DNA of 64,000 nucleotides from the NCBI GenBank assembly GCA_965655875.1, contig CBFHIN010000002.1, positions 1-64,000 on the forward strand, given 5' to 3'. This document shows, piece by piece, positions 46,077-54,429 of the stretch. This DNA is from HIMB30 sp965655875 (lineage in GTDB: Bacteria; Pseudomonadota; Gammaproteobacteria; Pseudomonadales; Litorivicinaceae). The translations under genes and the position numbers were made by a program. The notes below the pieces were generated by a model that worked only from the letters and a program-made list of their open reading frames with translations, was not told the DNA's origin and made no database searches. Numbering within the stretch: position 1 is the stretch's first letter; every line of letters begins with the position of its first letter.

Positions 46077-46101
46077 CAGCGTTCAAGTATTTCTGTTCAA
46101 T
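46073..46101 (+). promoter_or_regulatory. Promoter of tRNA-Phe
   Basis: A perfect TTGACA (46073-46078) and TTCAAT (46096-46101) are 17 bp apart and followed by a GC-rich discriminator (ACGCGACC), a feature of stringently controlled stable-RNA promoters. Start predicted near 46108, 12 nt before the tRNA. Confidence 0.7.
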
Positions 46102-46119
46102 ACGCGACCTACTTGTAGA

Positions 46120-46195
<76 letters not shown>

Positions 46196-46272
46196 GCAAA
46201 CTCAGGGTCCATACCAAACACATAGGTGACAGTTCTCTCTCGGACATTGCTGACACCGTCCGCAAATTCAGC

Positions 46273-46623
46273 TTACAACGCTGCTGTAACCGTGAATTCA
46301 ACCAAAAGGTCGTCACTTGCCAGCGTCGATTGCCCACAAGCTCTCGCCGGTGCTGCACCATCGGGTATCCATTCTTCCCAAATTTGGTTCATCGCATCAA
46401 AATGCTCCATCGACTTCAACCAGATAATGACCTGAAGCATCCGAGATTTGTCACTACCAACGGATTGAAGAAGAGATTCAACCCGACTTAGCGCTTCTTT
46501 GGTCTGCTTCTCGATAGACTCGCCTCGGATACCCACTTGGCCACACAAGTAGACCGTATCCCCATGGACAACGGCTTTACTCATTCGTCGCCCTGTTTCA
46601 AATCGCTCGATTTCTTTTCCCAT
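46273..46623 (-). CDS. ridA: RidA-family enamine/imine deaminase
   Basis: This 116-aa protein belongs to the RidA/YjgF/YER057c family, which hydrolyses reactive imines produced by PLP enzymes and amino-acid oxidases. The GQVGIRGESIEKQTKEAL segment and the arginine of PARACGQSTLASDDLLVEF (carboxylate-binding) are present. It is a diverged paralog rather than archetypal RidA. ATG 46623 is preferred to TTG 46632. It is last in the minus arm of the catabolic locus, where the DadA-like oxidase on the other arm would produce an imine. Confidence 0.85.
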   Translation of the reverse strand: MGKEIERFETGRRMSKAVVHGDTVYLCGQVGIRGESIEKQTKEALSRVESLLQSVGSDKSRMLQVIIWLKSMEHFDAMNQIWEEWIPDGAAPARACGQSTLASDDLLVEFTVTAAL

Positions 46624-46669
46624 GTTGCTCAACTCTTTAACTTCATACCAACTGGATACTTTACCAACG

Positions 46670-47395
46670 TCAAAAGAATTTCCGGAATTCCTTCACCGTG
46701 TTAATTGATTCCTCGTTATCGCCATGAACACACAACGCATCAACTGGAATTTCAAGAATCGAGCCCTCACTCGAAACAATTGTACCTTCTCGAATAATTC
46801 GTTCTGCTTGATTTAAAATATGATCAGATTCGTGATAAACCGAGCCTTCTACTGATCGAGATTGGAGTCGACCATCAGGTGTGTATCTACGATCTGCAAA
46901 TGCTTCAAACAGCAATGAGATACCGAACTTCTTGGCCATACTCGTGTGCTCTTCATGATCTGCCGTTCCGAGAATCATTAATGGGATATCGAGCTGCGAA
47001 TCAGCCAACGACTTCATCAATTCGGCCATTAGATCAAGATCAACCATCATGCAGTTATACAAAGCCCCATGTGGTTTTACATATGCGACATCAATTCCCT
47101 CTGTAGATGCAATTGCTTGCAATGCACCCACTTGAGCAAGCATATGCAAAGCCGCTTCAGAATGAGGCATCGGTAATGGTCTGCGGCCAAACCCCAATAC
47201 ATCCGGGTAACTCGGGTGCGCACCGACGACCACTCCGTATTGCTTTGCGAGTCTTACCGTTGCTCTCATGGTTAATGGGTCCGAAGCATGGCCGCCACAT
47301 GCAACATTGGCCATATCAATATGCGGCATTAGTGCCGCATCATCTCCCATTGACCAAACGCCAAACCCTTCACCAACGTCTGCATTCAATTTCAT
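46670..47395 (-). CDS. pxpA: 5-Oxoprolinase subunit A (LamB/YcsF family)
   Basis: PxpA (241 aa) with PxpB and PxpC makes the prokaryotic ATP-dependent 5-oxoprolinase that opens pyroglutamate to glutamate. LNADVGEGFG, the NVACGGHASDP segment, GAHPSYPD, YVKPHGALYN and the late VDALCVHGD match the LamB/YcsF family. ATG 47395 follows GAGGG by 8 nt. Adjacent pxpC and pxpB complete the set. In this locus the natural substrate might be a pyroglutamate analogue. Confidence 0.92.
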   Translation of the reverse strand: MKLNADVGEGFGVWSMGDDAALMPHIDMANVACGGHASDPLTMRATVRLAKQYGVVVGAHPSYPDVLGFGRRPLPMPHSEAALHMLAQVGALQAIASTEGIDVAYVKPHGALYNCMMVDLDLMAELMKSLADSQLDIPLMILGTADHEEHTSMAKKFGISLLFEAFADRRYTPDGRLQSRSVEGSVYHESDHILNQAERIIREGTIVSSEGSILEIPVDALCVHGDNEESINTVKEFRKFF

Positions 47396-47419
47396 CACTA
47401 TTACCCTCTGCCTCAAGTG

Positions 47420-48340
47420 CTACCGAAAAGCACCAAAAAACCGCTGATATTTTTCAAATTCATCAAACGCATCGTTGCGGTCGATTGTCCTAAACGAAAC
47501 ATGGTTCCCAGGTGCTCTTTGTGCAAGGTGACTGAGCGACCGGCGAGTCAGAGTGCCAATCATTGGATAACCACCCAATGACTGATGATCTCTCATCAAT
47601 ACGATTGGCTGACCGGAAGGTGGTATTTGAACTCCACCAAGTGGAATTGGCGCAGAATAACGTGGCCGTCTCGCTTCAATGACACATTCCCCATCAAGTC
47701 GATACCCCATTCGACTTTGTTCTTTGGATACTGTGTAAGCTTGATTCAGAAATATTTCATACGCGTCTTGATCAAAGTTCATCGAGTCTCGAAACAGAAC
47801 ATCGCAAACCAGTGGTGCAGAATATGACACCAAATATTGCCTCGGAATTAGGAATGGGTCTCGTTTTTGACTTACCCGATAACGAATCTCACTCCCCTGC
47901 TTCAAGGAGGCGCCGTCTCCATCCGAACCTCCAAGCGAATCACGGCGACACGTTGCTGTACTCCCAAGAACCGGAGTAACTAAAAAACCGCCTTCTACCG
48001 CCAGATAAGAAAAAATCCCGCTCGATAATCGTCCAATTGAAAAAATATCGCCTGATTTCGCATGATACGAACCTGGGCCGGGCAAAGGCTTTCCATCCAA
48101 GCTCACCGCGCCCCAAGCACCACTGATTCCAAAATTCACGGCTTGTGTAAATTCGGCGGAAAAGCCGCCCCCACCAATCTCAATCAAGGGCAGGTTGGTA
48201 TGATTACCGAGTACATAGTTTGCCCAGCATGCAGCAATGCTATCCATTGGTCCCGCTTGCGCAACACCCTGGCCTGCAAACCCAAATCGACCCAAATCTT
48301 GAATGGTATGCATTGGACTAGCTCGATGAATGCGTAGCAT
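47420..48340 (-). CDS. pxpC: 5-Oxoprolinase subunit C (biotin-dependent carboxyltransferase-like)
   Basis: PxpC (306 aa) is related to allophanate hydrolase subunit 2 and KipA. It shows TIQDLGRFGFAGQGV near the N-terminus, GGGGFSAEF, the EQSRMGYRLDG segment, and a C-terminal SGQPIVLMRDHQSLGGYP characteristic of the family. ATG 48340 lies within the 3' end of pxpB (23-bp overlap), indicating coupling. Databases often misname such genes as urea carboxylases; the pxpA neighbour argues for 5-oxoprolinase. Confidence 0.9.
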   Translation of the reverse strand: MLRIHRASPMHTIQDLGRFGFAGQGVAQAGPMDSIAACWANYVLGNHTNLPLIEIGGGGFSAEFTQAVNFGISGAWGAVSLDGKPLPGPGSYHAKSGDIFSIGRLSSGIFSYLAVEGGFLVTPVLGSTATCRRDSLGGSDGDGASLKQGSEIRYRVSQKRDPFLIPRQYLVSYSAPLVCDVLFRDSMNFDQDAYEIFLNQAYTVSKEQSRMGYRLDGECVIEARRPRYSAPIPLGGVQIPPSGQPIVLMRDHQSLGGYPMIGTLTRRSLSHLAQRAPGNHVSFRTIDRNDAFDEFEKYQRFFGAFR

Positions 48341-49031
48341 GGGTCGCCTCGATGTGATCGAACTCAGTTCGCGAAATCTCTTTAAACCGTACCAACACGC
48401 CCATCGCCAATTTTGCCTCGATCGCGGTGTCACTGAGTCTGACAATCGATCCGGGCATACGGCCGACGATATGCCAACCACCAGGAGACTCATTGGGATA
48501 AATCACTGTCTGATTTTCGGCTATAGCAACAGAACCTGCCGGGATCCGTGTCCTTGGCGTATCTCGACGTGGCAGTTGGATTCGTTGATCGGTTTCACCA
48601 AGATAGGCAAATCCAGGAACAAAACCTGTGGCCAATACTCGATAGTCGCGATCCCGATGCAATGAAATAATTTCGTCAACCGACAATCGATTGACGGTAC
48701 TGAGGAATTCAAGATCTAGTCCAAACTCTAAGTCATAGCAAACTGGAATCTCTACGATCTCATTAGAAATATCGGTCGAAGTAAATTGTTGACTACTCGA
48801 GGCGATTTTAAGCATATCGACTAGAATCGCTGTCGAAGCCAAACGAGGATCAACAGTGACACTAAGCACGCCAAATCCATAACAGTAATCAACTAGCCAA
48901 TCAGGACGGGTTGCATCGATCCATTGCGAGATACCTCGAATCTGCTGAAAAGTGTCCTCTGCTAGCGGCTCGCCTAAGCAAATTTCTGCGACATCTTCAG
49001 AAACCCATTGAATTGAATCGACATAAGTCAC
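48318..49031 (-). CDS. pxpB: 5-Oxoprolinase subunit B (allophanate hydrolase subunit 1-like)
   Basis: PxpB (237 aa) is a KipI/AHS1 protein, recognisable by EIPVCYDLEFGLDLE, LATGFVPGFAYLG, LPRRDTPRTRIPAGSVAIA and PNESPGGWHIVGR. I chose GTG 49031 because it overlaps the SDR stop as GTGA; an in-frame TTG at 49043 is possible. Order here is pxpB-pxpC-pxpA, on the minus strand downstream of the SDR and racemase genes. Confidence 0.9.
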   Translation of the reverse strand: MTYVDSIQWVSEDVAEICLGEPLAEDTFQQIRGISQWIDATRPDWLVDYCYGFGVLSVTVDPRLASTAILVDMLKIASSSQQFTSTDISNEIVEIPVCYDLEFGLDLEFLSTVNRLSVDEIISLHRDRDYRVLATGFVPGFAYLGETDQRIQLPRRDTPRTRIPAGSVAIAENQTVIYPNESPGGWHIVGRMPGSIVRLSDTAIEAKLAMGVLVRFKEISRTEFDHIEATHATHSSS

Positions 49032-49765
49032 AAAGCAGTCCAACCACCGTCAACCTTAATCGAAGTACCCGTGATCATGGCGGACTCATTCGAGACTAAA
49101 AACTTACAAATTCCAACACAGTCGTTTGGCTGTCCGAGTCTCCCAAGAGGAATTTTTGCTTCAACTGCTTTTCGGAATTGATCATCGGATAAAGCGTCTC
49201 GTGTCATTTCAGTTTCGGTAAAGGTCGGACAGACACTATTGATTCGAATACCATAGTGGCTGAGGTCGGCAACCGCTCCGCGAACAAATCCATCGACTGC
49301 CGCTTTACTCGCGCAGTAAAGTCCACGCTCCGGAGCTCCAACGTGCGCAAGCTGCGATGAGAACAATACTATCGATCCCGCTGCACCGTGCTTGATTGAA
49401 AGATTAGCAAAAGCACGCGTGCAAATGATCGGGACCGAAATATTGACCTCAAGCGTGTCATCAATATCTTGATCAAGAATGTCGTACACGGGTCGATGGC
49501 GTGCAATACCGGCAGCTACGATCATCGAATCAAAGGGTCTATTTTGCTGATCGAAGAAATCAGCAACTGCCTTCCGATCGGTCAAGTCCAAGACGACTAT
49601 GTTGATTGAATGATTTGTGTGGCTCAATTTATCTTGAAGCGCTGTAAGTTGACTCTCATTACGGGCGATAACCGTGACCTGATAGTCCTCCACTGCCAAA
49701 GCCTGTGCAACAGCTTTGCCGATACCACGTGAGCCACCAGCGACTAAAATTCTTTGTCCCGACAT
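49028..49765 (-). CDS. Short-chain dehydrogenase/reductase
   Basis: This 245-aa classical SDR has the cofactor loop GGSRGIG at residues 10-16, DLTDRKA, an NAG-like AAGIARH, catalytic serine in VLFSSQL, YCASK and a C-terminal GTSIKVDGGWT. FabG-like sequences are a large superfamily, so the substrate cannot be named. Context suggests oxidation or reduction of a hydroxy or keto intermediate of the locus. Its stop overlaps the pxpB start; it begins 3 bp after the racemase stop. Confidence 0.85.
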   Translation of the reverse strand: MSGQRILVAGGSRGIGKAVAQALAVEDYQVTVIARNESQLTALQDKLSHTNHSINIVVLDLTDRKAVADFFDQQNRPFDSMIVAAGIARHRPVYDILDQDIDDTLEVNISVPIICTRAFANLSIKHGAAGSIVLFSSQLAHVGAPERGLYCASKAAVDGFVRGAVADLSHYGIRINSVCPTFTETEMTRDALSDDQFRKAVEAKIPLGRLGQPNDCVGICKFLVSNESAMITGTSIKVDGGWTAL

Positions 49766-49768
49766 AAG

Positions 49769-50452
49769 TTAACCCTCCAAAGACTTGATATGGAAATTAA
49801 CCAAATCCACTAGATCGAATACTGCGACACCTGTTTCTCGACGAACTGCATCCTTGTAGGGAGAGAGGTTAGTGCATTCAAATACAACACACTTCACTTG
49901 ATGTTCAGCAATTAGGTCTTGTACGAGGCTTATAACCTCGCGCTCCGCTCTCTTTAAATCAAGGCTCGCTTCATCTGTTGAAATCACTCGATAGAGCTCA
50001 GTCTCAGTCTCGAGGCCTATTATCTGAATACCTTCGATATCGTGACCGACAAAATGGTGCGGCCGAAGAGCGCGTGAATCAAAGGTAAGAACACCAATGT
50101 CGCTCGGATTGGGATAAACAGTTCTCAGGAAAGGTAGTACCAGTAAAGATGTGCTAACAAATGGAATTTTAAGGTGTTGTTGAACATGAGATTGCACTGG
50201 TCCTAAAAACCCACAGCTGGTCGTAATTAGGTTACATCCTTGTGCCTCCATGTTTTGCGCCACAGACACCATCTCTCTGAGTCGTTCTCCATCAATGATT
50301 TCAGACGAGACAACATCAGCAACCGTTGCCAGATCGAGCTTCGTAATAATTGAGCAACACGTAAATGTCTGTGGGTTTCCAATATCACCAAGGGGCCTTG
50401 GAAAATTTGTATTCAGCTGTATAACACCAACCATAACATCAGTTGTTGCCAT
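49769..50452 (-). CDS. Aspartate/glutamate/hydantoin racemase-family protein
   Basis: This 227-aa protein carries the two catalytic cysteines of PLP-independent racemases, C80 in TTSCGFLG and C193 in FECTNLSPY. Family members invert amino acids or hydantoins, or act as maleate isomerases and decarboxylases. In this locus it could supply the D-enantiomer to the DadA-like oxidase. ATG 50452 follows GAGAGG by 6 nt and overlaps the exporter gene by 14 bp. Confidence 0.85.
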   Translation of the reverse strand: MATTDVMVGVIQLNTNFPRPLGDIGNPQTFTCCSIITKLDLATVADVVSSEIIDGERLREMVSVAQNMEAQGCNLITTSCGFLGPVQSHVQQHLKIPFVSTSLLVLPFLRTVYPNPSDIGVLTFDSRALRPHHFVGHDIEGIQIIGLETETELYRVISTDEASLDLKRAEREVISLVQDLIAEHQVKCVVFECTNLSPYKDAVRRETGVAVFDLVDLVNFHIKSLEG

Positions 50453-51317
50453 CGATGACCTCTCCGCGTCGATCGAAGGGTTTTGAAAAAGCGATCGCCA
50501 TTGAGACAACGACCAGAAATAATCCGGCAACATCTCCCAAATCAATTGCATCACCCAGGATAAAAAAGGCCATAAATGGAATCAGAAATGGTGAAATCGC
50601 CAAAAACATAGTTCCCATCATAGGGCCTATCAGCTCAAGGACTTTGCCGTACAGCAAAACAGCGATCACCCCAATCACGACACCTTGATAAAACATCTGC
50701 AGGATCCCCTGATTTAACTGGCTCACAAAAGTTTGCTCTCGAACCGTAAAATACCAGAGTAAATAAGGCATTGATCCAAGCGTTATCGCGACCACACCTT
50801 GCAGGGAGGTCAATTTCCAACGCCTCAAATTCAAACCGTAACTTGCCCATAAACAAGCACTTACGAAGAAACACAAATCACCGAGCAGATGAATCCATTC
50901 GAAAGGATGCGCACTCCAAATCACCGCCAATGCAAGCAGCAGAATAAATAGAGCGATGAGATGACTAACAGAGATTTTGTCACCAAAAAAACGGTTCCCT
51001 GCAAATGCTGTAACCAAAGGAACACAACCAAGCGAGATTGCCCCCGTGTGGCTAATCGGAGCGAATTGCAACCCTGCAACATTTAAAAGACCAAACGGAA
51101 CCCCGGCTCCAAGAGTCAACCAAATCACTTGACGGGTCGACGGTAACATTGACATGCCTCGGTACATAAGAATCGGAATAACCACAAGCGCGGCTCCGAT
51201 AACGCGAGCCGCTGCGATGTCAAAACTATCTAAACCGGTTCGCAAGCCAGACAAGGAAACAGACGAATGGGCACCCCACACGAGCGATCCAACAACTCCG
51301 AGGAACATAGCAACCAT
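50439..51317 (-). CDS. EamA/DMT-family transporter
   Basis: Ten hydrophobic segments in two EamA repeats are visible across 292 aa, consistent with the drug/metabolite superfamily of exporters or permeases; substrate unknown. The start may be ATG 51317 or, with GAGAAAG upstream, TTG 51335. It is first gene of the minus arm and divergent from the DadA-like gene. It could export a toxic or end product of the pathway, or supplement TRAP uptake. Confidence 0.85.
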   Translation of the reverse strand: MVAMFLGVVGSLVWGAHSSVSLSGLRTGLDSFDIAAARVIGAALVVIPILMYRGMSMLPSTRQVIWLTLGAGVPFGLLNVAGLQFAPISHTGAISLGCVPLVTAFAGNRFFGDKISVSHLIALFILLLALAVIWSAHPFEWIHLLGDLCFFVSACLWASYGLNLRRWKLTSLQGVVAITLGSMPYLLWYFTVREQTFVSQLNQGILQMFYQGVVIGVIAVLLYGKVLELIGPMMGTMFLAISPFLIPFMAFFILGDAIDLGDVAGLFLVVVSMAIAFSKPFDRRGEVIDGNN

Positions 51318-51391
51318 TACTCGACGATCACGCAAGTATCTTTCTCACTTATCTCACATCTTCACAGCGCCCAAAGAACCACCTACCATCA

Positions 51392-51403
51392 TTTGATGTC
51401 AAA
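51392..51403. promoter_or_regulatory. Palindrome in the divergent exporter/oxidase control region
   Basis: TTTGA-TG-TCAAA is an inverted repeat 18 bp before the oxidase start, between two divergent arms of the catabolic locus. Its position suits an operator of a transcription factor encoded elsewhere. Short length keeps confidence low. Confidence 0.3.
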
Positions 51404-51421
51404 TAATTAAAAGAGATCCAT

Positions 51422-52660
51422 GTGAGAGAAGTTCACGTTTTAGGCGCAGGAATGGTAGGCATTTCCTCGGCGATTTGGTTACAACGCGCAGGATTCCAAG
51501 TCAAAGTGATTGACAAGGTTGGCCCTGCAGGCGGCGCGAGCTATGGCAATGCTGGAGTTTTAGCCGCAGGCTCAATCATCCCGATTACTACACCTGCACT
51601 CCCTAAAAACGCAATTGGAATGGTCTTACGCAAAAGCTCACCGTTATTTCTGCGTTGGCCGTACCTTCCGAAAATGATCCCGTTTTTAGCGACCTATCTC
51701 CGACATTGCACGACACAGCATGTCAAACACTATGCACGCTCGATGGTGCCACTGTTAAACGACACAGTGCATCAACATCGCGAATTAGCAAAAAACACTG
51801 GCGCTGAGGAATTTATTTTTGATCATCCTTATGCATTCGGTTATGCAACTGCAGATGCGTTTGCAAAAGATAAACCTTGGTGGGACTTGCGAGCAGAACT
51901 TGGAATAAAATTCGACATTGTTCAAGGATTTGATTACGAAGCGATCGACCCTCTCTTTTCTAATACATTTAGCCAAGTCGTTCTTTGTCATGAGCATGGT
52001 CGAATCGGTGATCCAGGTGAATATATCAATAGGCTTGCAGACAACTTCGTCGCTCAAGGCGGGACGATTCAGATTGGCGAAGTCCAGCGCTTGGTTCGAA
52101 CCGATGGAAAACTCGGATATCAGCTTGATGAGCAAATCACTTATCCAGAAACAATGATTATTTCTACTGGCGCATGGTCGCGTGATTTAGTGAGGACTGT
52201 GGGATTAAAAGTCCCATTCGAAACCGAACGCGGATACCACATTGAACTTGTTAACCCGTCAAAAGAACCTTTGAATTCCATGATGGTTGCCTCTGGGAAA
52301 TTTGTAATCACTCCACTCAATGGCCGAATCCGTGCCGCCGGCATTGTTGAGTTCGGAGGACTCGAGCTCGCTGAAAATGATGAGCCTATCGAATTGCTCA
52401 AAACCCAAGTCCAAAAATTACTACCCGACGTGGCGTACGACCGAATCGATTCATGGCTTGGTCATCGTCCGGCGCCCGCTGATTCGTTGCCGCTAATCGG
52501 ACAATTGCCGATGGTGGAGAATTGCTGGCTTGGGTTTGGCCATCAACATGTGGGGTTGACAGGTGGCGCAAAAACGGGCCGAATCATTGCAGAATTGATT
52601 CAGGGTAGGACGCCAAACATCGACGTGTCACCGTTCGATCCACATCGGTTCCATCAATAA
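51422..52660 (+). CDS. FAD-dependent D-amino-acid dehydrogenase/oxidase (DadA family)
   Basis: This 412-aa flavoprotein has the dinucleotide loop VLGAGMVGISSA, the KVGPAGGASYGNAG segment, a mid-protein FAD region (IISTGAWSRDLV) and the C-terminal GHQHVGLTGGAKTGR. DadA-family enzymes oxidise D-amino acids, glycine derivatives or cyclic imino acids to imines, feeding electrons to quinone or oxygen. Start is GTG 51422 with AAGAGA 7 nt upstream. It is 32 bp before the TRAP binding-protein gene, so the imported solute or its enantiomer is a likely substrate. Confidence 0.88.
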   Translation: MREVHVLGAGMVGISSAIWLQRAGFQVKVIDKVGPAGGASYGNAGVLAAGSIIPITTPALPKNAIGMVLRKSSPLFLRWPYLPKMIPFLATYLRHCTTQHVKHYARSMVPLLNDTVHQHRELAKNTGAEEFIFDHPYAFGYATADAFAKDKPWWDLRAELGIKFDIVQGFDYEAIDPLFSNTFSQVVLCHEHGRIGDPGEYINRLADNFVAQGGTIQIGEVQRLVRTDGKLGYQLDEQITYPETMIISTGAWSRDLVRTVGLKVPFETERGYHIELVNPSKEPLNSMMVASGKFVITPLNGRIRAAGIVEFGGLELAENDEPIELLKTQVQKLLPDVAYDRIDSWLGHRPAPADSLPLIGQLPMVENCWLGFGHQHVGLTGGAKTGRIIAELIQGRTPNIDVSPFDPHRFHQ

Positions 52661-52692
52661 AAACGATAAACAAAGATAAGGGGACTTCTCCA

Positions 52693-53664
52693 ATGAGAAA
52701 ACTCACCACACTGGCAGCAACATTGACTGCGACAGCAATTTCAACAACTGCCTTGGCAGAAAAATGGGATATGCCGATGGCATATGCCGCAACGAACTTC
52801 CACTCTGAGATGGGTGTTGTATTCGCAGATAAAGTTCGTGACTACACGAAAGGTGAAATCGATATTACCGTCCACCCAGGTGGTTCGCTATTTAAAGGCG
52901 GTGAAATCAAGCGCGCAGTTCAAACAGGTCAAGCACCAATTGGTGAGCGCTTTATGTCGGCTCACGCAAACGAAGCGCCATTGCTTGGTTGGGATAACTT
53001 ACCGTTCCTTGCGACGACTTACGAAAGTAATGAAAAGTTGTGGCAAATCGCAAAAGATAAAGTCAATGCACAGCTTGCAGACTTGAATCTTGTGACACTC
53101 TACACATGTCCATGGCCTGGACAGGGCTTCTATTTTAATAAAGCCGTGGCTTCCGAAGCTGATACACAAGGCGTCAAATTCCGTTCATACAATTCAGCAA
53201 CAGCGACCTTTGCCAAAGAGCTGGGCATGATTCCAGTTCAAGTCGAAGCAGCTGAGTTGAGTCAAGCGCTCGCAACCGGCGTTGCCGAGTCATTTATTTC
53301 TTCGGGATCCACCGGTTATGACCGGAAAGTCTGGGAACATCTATCTCACTACTACAAAGTGAACGCTTGGCACCCTCGCAACTATGTGATGGTGAACAAA
53401 GGTGTGTGGGACAATCTCGATGGTGGCACCAAAGCTGCGATTCAAAAAGCCGCAGATGAAACCGGTGCAGCCTGCGCTGCCAAGTCGGCTGAGCTTGCGA
53501 ATTGGTACTTCGAGCAGCTTGAAGGAAATGGCATGAAGGTTGAAGATGCAAAACCTGGCTTCTTGAAAAAACTCAAAGAAATCGGTGCCATGATGCAAGC
53601 CGATTGGTTGAAGTCTGTTGGAGCTGATGGTCAAGCGATCATCGACGAATACAACAAGATGTAA
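52693..53664 (+). CDS. dctP: TRAP transporter solute-binding protein DctP
   Basis: A signal peptide (1-22, ending ALA) precedes a 300-residue periplasmic DctP-fold protein beginning EKWDMPMAYAATNFHS. The conserved arginine that salt-bridges ligand carboxylates is plausibly in GVKFRSYNSATATF. Ligand class cannot be decided, though an organic acid or zwitterion is expected. GGGG lies before the ATG. A strong hairpin follows the gene before dctQ. Confidence 0.93.
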   Translation: MRKLTTLAATLTATAISTTALAEKWDMPMAYAATNFHSEMGVVFADKVRDYTKGEIDITVHPGGSLFKGGEIKRAVQTGQAPIGERFMSAHANEAPLLGWDNLPFLATTYESNEKLWQIAKDKVNAQLADLNLVTLYTCPWPGQGFYFNKAVASEADTQGVKFRSYNSATATFAKELGMIPVQVEAAELSQALATGVAESFISSGSTGYDRKVWEHLSHYYKVNAWHPRNYVMVNKGVWDNLDGGTKAAIQKAADETGAACAAKSAELANWYFEQLEGNGMKVEDAKPGFLKKLKEIGAMMQADWLKSVGADGQAIIDEYNKM

Positions 53665-53673
53665 ATCAAACTC

Positions 53674-53696
53674 GCGCCCTAGATCATCTGGGGCGC
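53674..53696 (+). other. Hairpin between dctP and dctQ
   Basis: GCGCCC(T)AGAT and ATCT(G)GGGCGC form an almost perfect stem of up to 11 pairs with a tiny loop, 9 nt after the dctP stop, without a T-run. It fits mRNA stabilisation or partial termination giving excess binding protein. Confidence 0.72.
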
Positions 53697-53715
53697 AACA
53701 TTGATAAGAAGAACT

Positions 53716-54429
53716 ATGAGCAACTGGCCTGATGTTATTGGAATCCCTCTTTGGGTGTGGATCTTTGTTCTACCATTGTGTCTCGCATTATTCGCCTCGA
53801 TAAAACCTGATTGGGTCAACGAGCACTTCCGTTCAATTTGGTCCGTCCTAGATCGCATCTACACCACCTCTGGATACCTCGCCGCGACCTTTATGTGCAT
53901 TATTTTGCTTATCACAATTGGACAAATGGGTTCGCGCTGGTTGGGACTGACGTTTGAAGGGTCAACTGAGTTTGCTGGCTATGCAATGGCTGCGACTTCA
54001 TTTTTTGCGCTAGCCCATGCTTTGTCGCATGGGTCACATATCCGAGTCTCTGTGTTCCTCAACTTAAACGACTGGACACGCTATTGGTTAAACGTCTTCG
54101 CACTCGCACTCTCGGCGATCATTGCCACCTACTTTGCTCGATTTGCGATCAAAACAAACCAAATGTCGGCAATGCTGAATGACAGAACACAAGGACAAGA
54201 TCAAATCCCTGATTACCTCGCACAGTTCCTCCAATTATTTGGTTCCTCGCCAAATCAATGGCAAGCAATCATGGATAAGGCGGCCGGTGAGATGATCTAT
54301 ACGCCAATGTGGGTACCACAACTCACAATGTCGATCGGTACAGTGTTATTGGCCGTCTGTCTTTGGGATCAGTTAATTCGGATGGTTGCTACGAAAACAA
54401 TCCAAATCAAACAGGAAGCAGTTGAATGA
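53716..54429 (+). CDS. dctQ: TRAP transporter small membrane subunit DctQ
   Basis: This 237-aa protein has four main hydrophobic segments with an additional N-terminal one and a polar insertion between the last two helices, longer than the common 160-180 aa of DctQ. It partners the large subunit in sodium-dependent uptake. ATG 53716 is supported by AAGAAG upstream; it overlaps dctM by 4 bp. Confidence 0.88.
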   Translation: MSNWPDVIGIPLWVWIFVLPLCLALFASIKPDWVNEHFRSIWSVLDRIYTTSGYLAATFMCIILLITIGQMGSRWLGLTFEGSTEFAGYAMAATSFFALAHALSHGSHIRVSVFLNLNDWTRYWLNVFALALSAIIATYFARFAIKTNQMSAMLNDRTQGQDQIPDYLAQFLQLFGSSPNQWQAIMDKAAGEMIYTPMWVPQLTMSIGTVLLAVCLWDQLIRMVATKTIQIKQEAVE

